From: Mycobacterium sp.
GTDB lineage: Bacteria; Actinomycetota; Actinomycetes; Mycobacteriales; Mycobacteriaceae
Assembly (NCBI GenBank): GCA_020438845.1
Contig: JAGQTV010000078.1
Coordinates: 1-46,348 of the forward strand
DNA: 46,348 nt
Direction of reading: 5' to 3'
The notes beneath the pieces were generated by a model that did no database searches, was not told where the DNA came from, and was given only the letters and a program-made list of their open reading frames with translations. The position numbers and the translations under genes were made by a program. Shown piece after piece: positions 16,250 through 27,676 of this stretch (the first letter of the stretch is position 1; each line of letters opens with the position of its first letter).

Positions 16250-17851
16250 ATGCTGACGCGCCTCATTCGCACACAGCTCATCATCTTCGGCACCCTGACT
16301 GTGGTGTCACTGTTGGTGCTGGGTATCTACTTCCTGAGCATTCCTGCAGTGTTGGGCATTGGCCAGTACCAATTGCACGCGGATCTGCCGGCCTCGGGCG
16401 GCCTGTACCGGACATCGAATGTGACCTACCGGGGTAGCACGATCGGGAAGGTCACTGAGGTCGAGCCCACTGAAAAGGGCGTTGTCGCGACCATGCGGAT
16501 CAGCAACAGGTTCAAGATCCCGGTGGATGCGGTCGCCAACGTGCATTCGGTGACCGCCATCGGCGAGCAGTACCTGGACTTGGTGTCCCAAGACGAGCCC
16601 GGCCAATTCCTCAAGAACGGCGACACCATCACGAAGGGCACGATCCCGACGCCGGTCGGTCCTGCCCTGGACCGGGCCGAAAAGGCACTCTCCTCGATCC
16701 CGGCCAACAAGATTCCGCAACTGCTCACCGAGACCTCGCTGGCGGTCGGTGATATCGGGCCGACGTTGCAACGACTCGTCGAGTCCACGAACTCGCTGGC
16801 CGGTGAGTTGACGCAATACACCCCTGATCTCGTCGACGTGATCCGGAATGTGGGCCCGATTCTGAACAGTCAGGTTGTCTCCGGCGATGCGATCACCCGG
16901 TGGGCGGCGAACCTGAACAACATCACGGCCCAGGTCGCCAGCGAGGACGCCGCACTGAGTAGCGGCATCTCGCAGGCCGCGCCGACCGCCGAGGCCCTCA
17001 ACACGGTGTTCAACGACGTGCAGGACTCACTGCCGCAGACTCTGGCGAACGTCTCGATCATCACTGACCTGCTCAAGCGGTACAACAAGGGCCTGGAACA
17101 GATCCTGGTGATCTTCCCGCAGGGTGCCGCCGCAGGTCAGACCGTGGGTGCTCCCTACGAGGACACCGGCCAGGCGGTACTGGACTTCGGTCTGACGATC
17201 AACAACCCGCCACCATGCTTGACCGGCTTCCTGCCGGCTTCGCAATGGCGTTCGTTCGCCGATACGAGCCCGGCACCGATCCCGGACAACCTCTACTGCA
17301 AGATCCCGCAGCAGACCACGGCCAACTCCGTTCGTGGTGCTCGCAACTTCCCGTGTATGGACGTCCCGGGCAAGCGGGCAGCCACGCCGCAAGATTGCCG
17401 GAGCAACGAGCCCTACACCCCGCTGGGGACGAACCCCTGGTACGGCGACCCGAACCAGATCGTGAACTGCCCTGCACCGGGGGCCCGATGCGATCAGCCG
17501 GTGAACCCGGGTACGGTTATCCCGGCACCGACGATCAATACCGGTCTGAACCCGTTGGCGGCTGAGTTCCTCCCGCCGCCAACGCCTCCGATCAGTGATG
17601 CACCGTCGATGCCCGGTAACGGCACCGTGCAGTGTGCTTCCCCGGATGCCGGCGTCGATATCCGAGGAGTGCAGCCGGGTTGGCCGCAGCCTGGTACGTG
17701 TGACTACACGGCCGCAGCGACCAACACGTCCGCTGTGTACAACCCGCAAAGCGGCGAGTTGACCGGCCCGGACGGCACCAAGTACAGCGTGAAGAACTCG
17801 AGCATCACAGGAGACGACGGATGGAAGGAGATGCTGGCTCCGGCCAGCTGA
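16250..17851 (+). CDS. mce1F: Mce1F, MCE-family lipid transporter subunit
   Basis: 533 residues. Anchor helix about 9-30, MCE domain (YQLHADLPASGGLYRTSNVT and STIGKVTEVEPTEKG), tube helices, and a Cys- and Pro-rich C-terminal region (CLTGFLPAS, CDQPVNPGTVIP, GTVQCASPDAG) probably held by disulphides outside the membrane. Last Mce subunit. Its end overlaps the start of mam1A by 31 bases, so the downstream accessory genes share the transcript. Confidence 0.94.
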   Translation: MLTRLIRTQLIIFGTLTVVSLLVLGIYFLSIPAVLGIGQYQLHADLPASGGLYRTSNVTYRGSTIGKVTEVEPTEKGVVATMRISNRFKIPVDAVANVHSVTAIGEQYLDLVSQDEPGQFLKNGDTITKGTIPTPVGPALDRAEKALSSIPANKIPQLLTETSLAVGDIGPTLQRLVESTNSLAGELTQYTPDLVDVIRNVGPILNSQVVSGDAITRWAANLNNITAQVASEDAALSSGISQAAPTAEALNTVFNDVQDSLPQTLANVSIITDLLKRYNKGLEQILVIFPQGAAAGQTVGAPYEDTGQAVLDFGLTINNPPPCLTGFLPASQWRSFADTSPAPIPDNLYCKIPQQTTANSVRGARNFPCMDVPGKRAATPQDCRSNEPYTPLGTNPWYGDPNQIVNCPAPGARCDQPVNPGTVIPAPTINTGLNPLAAEFLPPPTPPISDAPSMPGNGTVQCASPDAGVDIRGVQPGWPQPGTCDYTAAATNTSAVYNPQSGELTGPDGTKYSVKNSSITGDDGWKEMLAPAS

Positions 17852-18576
17852 ACCCCACCCCGCCGAACACCGGGGACGATGCTGAGCGCAGCGAAGCGAA
17901 GGAACCGGTGACAGTGACTCGATCTGATTCTTCTGGTGACGACGCTGAGCGCAGCGAAGCGGAGGAGCCGGCGGCCGAGGCTGACGCTGACGGCGGTGCT
18001 GATCCGGATGCAGTCGAGCCTGATTCGGCGGGGGCGCCCAGCGAGGTGGGCGAGGCAGTCGAGGGGTCCGGCGGTGGCGTGTTTGCCAGCTATCCGTGGC
18101 TCAGTCGAGTTTGTGGCGCGGTCATCCTGGTCAGCGTGCTTATCGCCGTCGGTGGTGGTTTCGCGGTGTGGGGCCACATGCGGAATGCGGCTGCCGACCG
18201 GGCCGCGACCGCTGCTTTGGCCGCGGCCAAGGACTGTGTTGCGGTGACCCAGGCTCCCGATGCCAAAGCGATGGCGGCCAGCGCGACGAAGATCATCGAG
18301 TGTTCCACCGGCGACTTCGCCACCCAGGCGAAGATTTACAGCGGTGTCCTGGTTGACGCGTATCAGGCGGCGAATGCACAGGTTGAAGTCACGAATATGC
18401 GGGCTGCGGTGGAACGGCAGAATCCGGACGGGACGATCGACGTTCTGGTCGCGGTGCGAACGAAGCTGTCCAACTCCGAGCAGGAGCCCCAGGAACAGGG
18501 TTACCGCTTGCGGGTGCGAATGGCGTTGGACGACGGAACTTACAAAGTGGCGCGTATGGATCAGGTGAGCCAGTGA
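17821..18576 (+). CDS. mam1A: Mce-associated membrane protein Mam1A (Rv0175-like)
   Basis: 251 residues: acidic disordered N-terminus (1-80), one membrane helix (about 88-115), then a periplasmic Mce-associated alpha/beta domain ending GYRLRVRMALDDGTYKVARM. In M. tuberculosis Rv0175-Rv0178 are the Mce-associated genes of mce1; they belong with the transporter and are thought to assist assembly or stability. The N-terminus contains a duplicated GDDAERSEA segment encoded by a DNA direct repeat. The start lies inside mce1F, the stop inside mam1B (GTGA). Confidence 0.88.
   Translation: MEGDAGSGQLNPTPPNTGDDAERSEAKEPVTVTRSDSSGDDAERSEAEEPAAEADADGGADPDAVEPDSAGAPSEVGEAVEGSGGGVFASYPWLSRVCGAVILVSVLIAVGGGFAVWGHMRNAAADRAATAALAAAKDCVAVTQAPDAKAMAASATKIIECSTGDFATQAKIYSGVLVDAYQAANAQVEVTNMRAAVERQNPDGTIDVLVAVRTKLSNSEQEPQEQGYRLRVRMALDDGTYKVARMDQVSQ
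17872..17970 (+). repeat. Direct repeat, two 36-bp copies 63 bp apart
   Basis: Copies at 17872-17907 and 17935-17970 match at 32 of 36 positions, with core GCTGAGCGCAGCGAAGCG identical. The 63-base offset keeps frame. They encode two GDDAERSEA peptides in the disordered N-terminus of Mam1A. Confidence 0.75.
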
Positions 18577-19712
18577 CGGGAGTGTCCGACGAGGCTGCTG
18601 CCGACACCGAGCCAGACGCCCACGCCGACACCGCAGTCGACCCGAACACCGCGATATACACGGTCGTCATCGAGGATGCGGCGCGCCCTGTCCCGGCAAG
18701 TTGGCCATCGCGGGCCGGTGCGTTCGCGGTCGACGTGCTCCTCGGCGTTGGTGTGGTGGCCGTCTTCATGCTGGTCGCCTGGTCTGCCCGGGTGTACAGC
18801 TGGGCGTGGTGGTTGTGCATCCTGTTGGCCGCACTTGTCGCTTTTGCCATCGCCGCGAACCGATTGGTTCTGCCGGTCATCACCGGGTGGAGCCTGGGAC
18901 GCTCGCTGTACGGGATCGCGGTGGTACGCCACGATGGCCGACCGATCGATCCGTGGTTTCTGCTGCTCCGGGACATAGCTCACCTCCTCGACACCATCCC
19001 GTTTTTCCTGGGCTGGTTCTGGCCCCTGGTGGATTCGCGGCGCCGTACGTTCGCCGACATCGTCACTCGGACTGAAGTGTGTCCTCCCGCTGTCGAACGC
19101 CCTGATTTCCGGAGGCCCCTGACGGTCGCCGTGGCGAGCCTGGGTGTGTTGGCGTTGCTGGGTGCCGGTTTGGGTTACCTGGCCGTATATCGCTACGAGC
19201 AGGCGGATCAGCAGGCCCGCCAGCAGATTGCCGAACAAGGACCCAAGATCGTCCCTGAGGTACTCAGCTATGCGGCGGGCACACTGGACGCCGACTTCGA
19301 ACGGGCGCGGTCGCTGGTGACCGATTCATACCGCCCCAAACTGGTGGAGCAGCAGGAGGCCATTCGCAAGGCGGGCTCGGTAGTCGGCAACGAGTACTGG
19401 GTGACCAACAGCGCAGTGGTGTCCGCGACGCCGGACCACGCAGAGATGCTGTTGTTGATGCAGGGCCAGCGAGGCGCCGAGAAAGCGCAGCGTTTCATCA
19501 CGGCTACGCTCCTGGCCGCATTCGACAAATCCGGCACCGGCCAATGGCAGGTTGCGAACCTCACCGTCCTGGCCAAGCCGGTGGCTCCGCAGCAGCCGCA
19601 GCAAGCACCCGCGTCGGACAAGCCGGCACCACCCGCGTCGGGCAAGCCCGCACCACCGGCATCCGGTAGCCCGGCACCCAGCCCGTCCAACCCACCTAAG
19701 CAGGGCCGATGA
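18573..19712 (+). CDS. mam1B: Mam1B: RDD-domain membrane protein with Mce-associated domain (Rv0176-like)
   Basis: 379 residues. After an acidic leader comes an RDD module (SRAGAFAVDVLLGVGVVAVF through GWSLGRSLYGIAVV and DSRRRTFADIV, about 48-165) with three helices. Then a further helix (about 183-205) and a Mce-associated extracytoplasmic domain. The tail holds short PAPPASG repeats. The fusion of RDD with a Mam domain is typical of the second accessory gene in mce operons. GTG start overlapping mam1A; stop overlapping mam1C (ATGA). Confidence 0.88.
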   Translation: MTGVSDEAAADTEPDAHADTAVDPNTAIYTVVIEDAARPVPASWPSRAGAFAVDVLLGVGVVAVFMLVAWSARVYSWAWWLCILLAALVAFAIAANRLVLPVITGWSLGRSLYGIAVVRHDGRPIDPWFLLLRDIAHLLDTIPFFLGWFWPLVDSRRRTFADIVTRTEVCPPAVERPDFRRPLTVAVASLGVLALLGAGLGYLAVYRYEQADQQARQQIAEQGPKIVPEVLSYAAGTLDADFERARSLVTDSYRPKLVEQQEAIRKAGSVVGNEYWVTNSAVVSATPDHAEMLLLMQGQRGAEKAQRFITATLLAAFDKSGTGQWQVANLTVLAKPVAPQQPQQAPASDKPAPPASGKPAPPASGSPAPSPSNPPKQGR

Positions 19713-20257
19713 GTCCCCGCCGTCGCATAGACCCCAATGAACCGAACATCTTCCAACTGCCGGAATCGCCTCCCCGCGACATGCGACTGCGCATGGTCGG
19801 CCTGGCCGCCGCCATCGCCGTGTGCGTCGGGCTCGCCGTGAGCACCCTGGTATTCATCGCGCACAACACCAACCGAGATCGGCAGCTCCGGGACGTTGCC
19901 GTTCTGGGTGCGGTACGGGCGTTCATCACGCAGTACACCTCGCTTGATCCGTTCCACGCCAACGACTATGCGGACAAGGTGCTTGCGCAGGGGACCGGCG
20001 ACTTCGCCAAGATGTACAGCGAGAAGATGAACGCGATCGTTGTTCAGGTGGCCCGTGCCGAGCCGACGACAGGCACGGTCGAGGCTCTGGGAATCGAGAA
20101 CTGGAACGACGACGGCAGCGCAAACGTCGTCGTCGCGACGACAACAGTCACGAAGCTGCCAGACGGCAAGAAGATCGAGGGTGGCAACCGCTGGTTCGTG
20201 ACCGCGAAGAAAGAAGGGACGCAGTGGAAGATCAGCAACCTGGTACAGGTGATCTGA
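19709..20257 (+). CDS. mam1C: Mce-associated membrane protein Mam1C (Rv0177-like)
   Basis: 182 residues: short cytoplasmic N-terminus MSPRRRIDPNEPNIFQL, one helix (about 27-50), then the Mce-associated domain (YADKVLAQGTGDFAKMYSEK to NRWFVTAKKEGTQWKISNLV). Coupled at both ends: ATGA overlap with mam1B and a 34-base overlap with mam1D. Role inferred from the family: accessory protein of the Mce1 complex. Confidence 0.87.
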   Translation: MSPRRRIDPNEPNIFQLPESPPRDMRLRMVGLAAAIAVCVGLAVSTLVFIAHNTNRDRQLRDVAVLGAVRAFITQYTSLDPFHANDYADKVLAQGTGDFAKMYSEKMNAIVVQVARAEPTTGTVEALGIENWNDDGSANVVVATTTVTKLPDGKKIEGGNRWFVTAKKEGTQWKISNLVQVI

Positions 20258-20895
20258 CCGACTCCGAATCCGATGAGGCCTCCCTCGCCGAGAACACCGC
20301 TGAGGAGATCACCACGGCCGAGGCTGTCGAGGAGGAACCCGGCGAATCCGCACCCACGGAGCCGTCGGCTGGCGGGAGCTGGTTGGGTCGTCACAAGGCC
20401 CAAGTCGTGATTGCCGCGGCAGCCGGCACGTTCGTCGCGGCGGGAGCGTTCGCGGGCGGGGCCCTCCAGCCCTACTTGGCCGACCGTGCCGTCTTGGCCA
20501 CCAAATTGGATATCGCCCGGACCGCGGTCGACGCCATCACCACCCTGTGGACCTACAGCCCGGAGGACATGGACAAGCTGCCCGAGCGCTCGGCGAAGTA
20601 TCTTTCCGGTGATTTCCAGAACCAGTACCGAAAATTCGTCGATGCAATCGCGTCCACCAACAAGCAGGCCCAGGTCACCAATTCCACCCAGGTGGTTGCG
20701 GCTGCGGTTGAATCCCTGCAGGGTTCGGACGCCACGGCACTGGTCTACACCAACACCGAGTCGACGTCTCCGAAGAGCAAGATTCCGACCGTGAAGTACC
20801 TGTCCTACCGGCTGGACCTGAAACGGAAGGGCACCCACTGGCTGGTCACCAAGATGACCACGGTGACCTCACTGGACCTCACCCCGAAGCTGTAA
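20224..20895 (+). CDS. mam1D: Mce-associated membrane protein Mam1D (Rv0178-like)
   Basis: 223 residues from GTG 20224. Very acidic first 50 residues, one helix (about 60-80), Mce-associated domain (LPERSAKYLSGDFQNQYRKF to KGTHWLVTKMTTVTSLDL). Last gene of the mce1 operon. Its stop lies only 6 bases from the end of the convergent gene, with no convincing terminator hairpin between them. Confidence 0.86.
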   Translation: MEDQQPGTGDLTDSESDEASLAENTAEEITTAEAVEEEPGESAPTEPSAGGSWLGRHKAQVVIAAAAGTFVAAGAFAGGALQPYLADRAVLATKLDIARTAVDAITTLWTYSPEDMDKLPERSAKYLSGDFQNQYRKFVDAIASTNKQAQVTNSTQVVAAAVESLQGSDATALVYTNTESTSPKSKIPTVKYLSYRLDLKRKGTHWLVTKMTTVTSLDLTPKL

Positions 20896-20901
20896 CGGAG
20901 C

Positions 20902-24018
<3,117 letters not shown>

Positions 24019-24105
24019 TTGTTGATGAATCCCGTTGTGGGGAAAGGTCGCATGCCCAGCCGGCCGGGCGCCCCGCTTGTCGGCGGTGCCTCTTACCGTG
24101 AGCCC

Positions 24106-24864
24106 ATGACTTCGATGACCGACGACAAAATGCTGGCCCGCATCGCCGCGCTGCTGCGCCAGGCTGAAGGTACCGACAATGCCCACGAGGCCGAGGCTTT
24201 CATGGCGGCAGCCCAGCGTCTGGCCACCGCGACCTCCATTGACCTGGCGGTCGCGCGGGCCCATTCGGTCACCCGCACCGCTGCGCAAGAGCCCACCCAG
24301 CGGACCATCACCATCGGTGAACCGGGCAGTCGAGGCCTTCGCACCTACGTGCAACTTTTCGCGGTGATCGCCTCGGCCAACGACGTTCGGTGCGACGTGG
24401 CCTCCAACTCCACTTACGTCTATGCCTACGGCTTTCCCGAAGACATCGACGCCACCCATTCGCTCTACGCCAGCCTGGTGGTGCAGATGGTGCGATCGTG
24501 CGACGCCTACCTGAGCACCGGGGCACACAAGCCGACGCCCACCATCACCGCCCGACTGAACTTCCAACTGGCCTTCGGTGCCCGGATCGGGCAGCGGCTC
24601 GCCGAGGCGCGCGACGAGGCCAAACGTGAGGCCACCAAATCGCGCACCGCGAGTCCGGGGACTGCGGTCGCCTTGCGCAACAAGGAACTTGAGCTCCGCG
24701 ACCACTACCGCACGCAATCCAAGGCCCGTGGCACCTGGCGCGCGACCAGCGCCTCGGCAGGCTATTCCTCGGCGGCCAGGCGAGCCGGTGATCGGGCCGG
24801 GCGTCAGGCACGGTTGGGGGCCAAGCCGGAACTGCCGAGCGCGCGGACCCGACTGACCCGGTGA
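24106..24864 (+). CDS. DUF2786 protein (Rv0184-like)
   Basis: 252 residues from ATG 24106, placed 6 bases after TACCGT (24094-24099), a leaderless pattern; the frame open from 24019 is not expected to be used. N-terminal DUF2786: DDKMLARIAALLRQAEGTDN, then AEAFMAAAQRLATATSIDLA. A second conserved region, TYVQLFAVIASANDVRC, follows; the tail is basic (Arg/Lys/Ala-rich). Function is unknown; basic charge may mean nucleic acid contact. Coupled (GTGA) to the metallopeptidase gene. Confidence 0.85.
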   Translation: MTSMTDDKMLARIAALLRQAEGTDNAHEAEAFMAAAQRLATATSIDLAVARAHSVTRTAAQEPTQRTITIGEPGSRGLRTYVQLFAVIASANDVRCDVASNSTYVYAYGFPEDIDATHSLYASLVVQMVRSCDAYLSTGAHKPTPTITARLNFQLAFGARIGQRLAEARDEAKREATKSRTASPGTAVALRNKELELRDHYRTQSKARGTWRATSASAGYSSAARRAGDRAGRQARLGAKPELPSARTRLTR

Positions 24865-25361
24865 GCGGGAGGGACAGTCAGCGCTCCCGCGTGTACGCGG
24901 CCGAGGATTTTGTTCGCACGCTCTTCGACCGTGCCGCCCAACATAATTCGCGGGCGATCGACTTCTTCGGCACCCCGATCACGTTGCCGCCTGAAGCGAG
25001 GTACGCCTCAGTGGAGTCGGTGCAGCGCTACGTCGACGAGGTACTGGCCCTGCCTGCGGTGACTCAGCGGTGGCCGGGCTGCGGACGGGTCAGAGTACGC
25101 GCCCGGCGGGCGGCGACTGCTGCCCACTATGAGCGAACCGGGGAGTGCGACGGGGTGATCGCGGTGCCGCCGCGACTGCACGCCGATTGGGCCATGCGAG
25201 AACTGGTGGTGCTGCACGAACTGGCGCATCATCTGTACGGCGCCGGTCCCGCTCACGGCAGAGAGTTCACGGCAACCTTCTGCGACCTCGCGACTGTGGT
25301 GATGGGGCCTGAGGCCGGCCATGTCTTACGCGTGATGTACGCAAAAGAAGGTGTGCGGTAG
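24861..25361 (+). CDS. Small zinc metallopeptidase-like protein (Rv0185-like)
   Basis: 166 residues from GTG 24861. Contains LHELAHHLYG (HExxH zinc motif, about residues 118-122) and a downstream HGREF that could supply the third ligand, as in the TIGR04338-type putative metallohydrolases of actinobacteria. No signal peptide, so probably cytoplasmic. The GTGA overlap with the DUF2786 gene implies a joint function. The substrate is unknown. Confidence 0.82.
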   Translation: MSGRDSQRSRVYAAEDFVRTLFDRAAQHNSRAIDFFGTPITLPPEARYASVESVQRYVDEVLALPAVTQRWPGCGRVRVRARRAATAAHYERTGECDGVIAVPPRLHADWAMRELVVLHELAHHLYGAGPAHGREFTATFCDLATVVMGPEAGHVLRVMYAKEGVR

Positions 25362-25380
25362 CCGGCCTTGTATTGGGGAC

Positions 25381-27603
25381 TTAGCCCACGGGCGCCACGT
25401 CGACCGGCACACCGTTGAGGACGGAGGTTCCCGACAACGGTTCCAGAAGCGAGCTGTCCAGGAGGCTATTGACATTCACACCCGGATCCCCCGAAGCGAC
25501 CGAAAGCCGGGTGCCGGGAACGGCGTGCCCCCAGCCGTGGGGCAGCGACACCACGCCCGGCCGGATGGCGTCGGTGATTTCCACCGGCACCTCGCGCTTG
25601 CCGCCCGGTCCGGTCACCACGGCGACGTCGGTGATACCACGGCGCGCGGCGTCGTCGGGATGTATCTGCAACGTGCAGCGATTACTGCCACCGGTCAGCG
25701 CGGGCAGGTTGTGCATCCAACTGTTGTTGGAACGCAGATGCCGTCGCCCGATCAACAGGAGACCGTCGGCGGGCGCGTCCACCGACGCTCGTAATCGGGG
25801 CAGGTCGGCCAGGATCGGGTCAGGTGCCAACTCCACCATCGTCGACGGCGTGCGCAGGATTCCCGGGATGCGGGGGGTCAGCGGTCCAAGGTCGACCCCA
25901 TGCGGGTTGTCTTTGAGCCGTTGCAGCGTCAGTCCTTCGGGGTGGGTGCCGAACCCGTCGCCGAACGGACCCAGTCGCAGCATCATGTCCAATCGGCGCT
26001 CGTAGCCAGGGCCATCGGGAAGCAGTGCGGTCAGTTCCTCGACGTCGCGACCGGCCACCGGTGAATCCGGGTCGGCCACCTCCTTGCCGAGTACCACCGA
26101 AATGATCTGTTGATCAACAAGATTCGGGTCGGCGGCCGTCCCCATTCCGAGAACGCCGAGGGTCAATCGGCACACGATCTCGATTTCGTCCGGTCTGTTG
26201 TCGGGCAACTCGAACACCGGTGGCGAGTAGCGAGCGGTGTTGCGGACCGCGACATTGGACAGCAAGAGATCGAAATGCGGTGCGTACGAGGGCGGGGGAG
26301 GGGGCAGGATCACGTCGGCATGGCAGGTGGTCTCGTTGAGGTACGGGTCGATCGAGACCATGAAATCCAAGGTCTCCAGCGCGGCACTGAGCCGATCGCC
26401 GTCGGGAGCCGAGAGCACCGGGTTTCCGGCGATGGTGACCAGCGCGCGCACCTGGCCCTCGCCGGGTGTTTCGATCTCCTCCGGCAGCAGGGCGGTGGGA
26501 AACTCCGAGGTCACCTCGCCGGCGCCGGAGACCCGGCTGTGCCAGCGGCCGACCGAAAAGCCACGCCCGGGCTTGGGCGGGCGTGGAGCCGGGCCAACCG
26601 GAGAGGCCGCGAACATGGCGCCGCCGGGGCGGTCGAGGTTCCCGGTCAACAGGTTGATCACGTCGACCAGCCAACTTGTCACGGTTCCGAATCGGACGGT
26701 GGAGGTTCCGATACGGCCGTACACGGCCGTGCTCGGGGCTGCGGCGATAGAGCGAGCCAACTCGCGGATGTCTCCGGCGCTGACCCCGCAGTGCTGCGCC
26801 ACGGCCTCCGGCGGGAACTCCAAAGCCTCGGCGCGCACCCGGTCCACGCCGACGACACGGTCAGCCAGTCCGCCGAGTTCGGGGTCTACCAAATCCTCGT
26901 CGAAAAGTACGTTCACAACCGCGAACAGCAGTGCTCCGTCGGTGCCCGGGCGCACCGCGAGGTGGCGGTCGGCCAGTGCGGCGGTCCGCGTGCGATTGGG
27001 ATCGATGACTGTCAGGCGGCCGCCGCGTCGACGCAGCGCGCGTAACTTCCCGGGAAAATCGGCTGTGGTGGCAACACTTCCGTTGGACACCAGCGGGTTG
27101 GCGCCGATGATCACCAGATGGTCGGTGCGGTCCACGTCGGGCACGGTGAAGGCGAACGGATTGCCGTAGAGGTAGCCGCAGGCCACCTGCTTGGGCATCT
27201 GGTCCAGGGTGCTCGCGGAATAGACCTGACGGGTTTGCAGCGCACGAACCAATTGCGGCGCGTACAAGCCGCCGGAGACGGTGTGGGCGTTGGGGTTGCC
27301 CAGGTAGACCGCCACCGAACCGCTACCCGACCGAATCCTCGCCAGGCCCTCGGCGGCGACGCGCAGCGCTTCGTCCCAGTCCGCTTCCACCAGTTCGTCG
27401 TTCCGCCGAATCAGCGGTGTGCGGAGTCTGTCGGGGTCATTGTCGAGTTCGGCGAAGCTCGCGCCTTTAGGGCAGACGAAGCCGTGACTGAAGACATCGT
27501 CGCGATCACCGCGGGCCGCGGTGACCCGGTCGTCTTCAATAGTCAGAACCAGACCGCAGGTCGCCTCGCACAGTGGACAGATTCGCAGCGCTGACCGGCT
27601 CAT
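25381..27603 (-). CDS. Molybdopterin-dependent oxidoreductase (Rv0197-like)
   Basis: 740 residues from ATG 27603. The N-terminal [4Fe-4S] cluster site is C9-x2-C12-x3-C16-x27-C44 (ICPLCEATCG and FVCPKG). Molybdopterin guanine dinucleotide-binding blocks follow (LVIIGANPLVSNGS, LTVIDPNRTRTAALAD), and the C-terminal molydop-binding domain contains LQIHPDDAARRGI and SLPHGWGH. It belongs to the formate dehydrogenase/nitrate reductase superfamily; the substrate is not evident. The frame extends to 27774 but that part overlaps the end of ilvD and is out of family. ilvD lies 73 bases upstream on the same strand; in M. tuberculosis Rv0197 sits elsewhere, next to zmp1. Confidence 0.92.
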   Translation of the reverse strand: MSRSALRICPLCEATCGLVLTIEDDRVTAARGDRDDVFSHGFVCPKGASFAELDNDPDRLRTPLIRRNDELVEADWDEALRVAAEGLARIRSGSGSVAVYLGNPNAHTVSGGLYAPQLVRALQTRQVYSASTLDQMPKQVACGYLYGNPFAFTVPDVDRTDHLVIIGANPLVSNGSVATTADFPGKLRALRRRGGRLTVIDPNRTRTAALADRHLAVRPGTDGALLFAVVNVLFDEDLVDPELGGLADRVVGVDRVRAEALEFPPEAVAQHCGVSAGDIRELARSIAAAPSTAVYGRIGTSTVRFGTVTSWLVDVINLLTGNLDRPGGAMFAASPVGPAPRPPKPGRGFSVGRWHSRVSGAGEVTSEFPTALLPEEIETPGEGQVRALVTIAGNPVLSAPDGDRLSAALETLDFMVSIDPYLNETTCHADVILPPPPPSYAPHFDLLLSNVAVRNTARYSPPVFELPDNRPDEIEIVCRLTLGVLGMGTAADPNLVDQQIISVVLGKEVADPDSPVAGRDVEELTALLPDGPGYERRLDMMLRLGPFGDGFGTHPEGLTLQRLKDNPHGVDLGPLTPRIPGILRTPSTMVELAPDPILADLPRLRASVDAPADGLLLIGRRHLRSNNSWMHNLPALTGGSNRCTLQIHPDDAARRGITDVAVVTGPGGKREVPVEITDAIRPGVVSLPHGWGHAVPGTRLSVASGDPGVNVNSLLDSSLLEPLSGTSVLNGVPVDVAPVG

Positions 27604-27676
27604 TCTGTCACTCTGCGCCCCCGCGGGGCGGCGCGCAAGGCCACTGGGCCCCTCCCGGGCCGGACGCAAGAACCCG

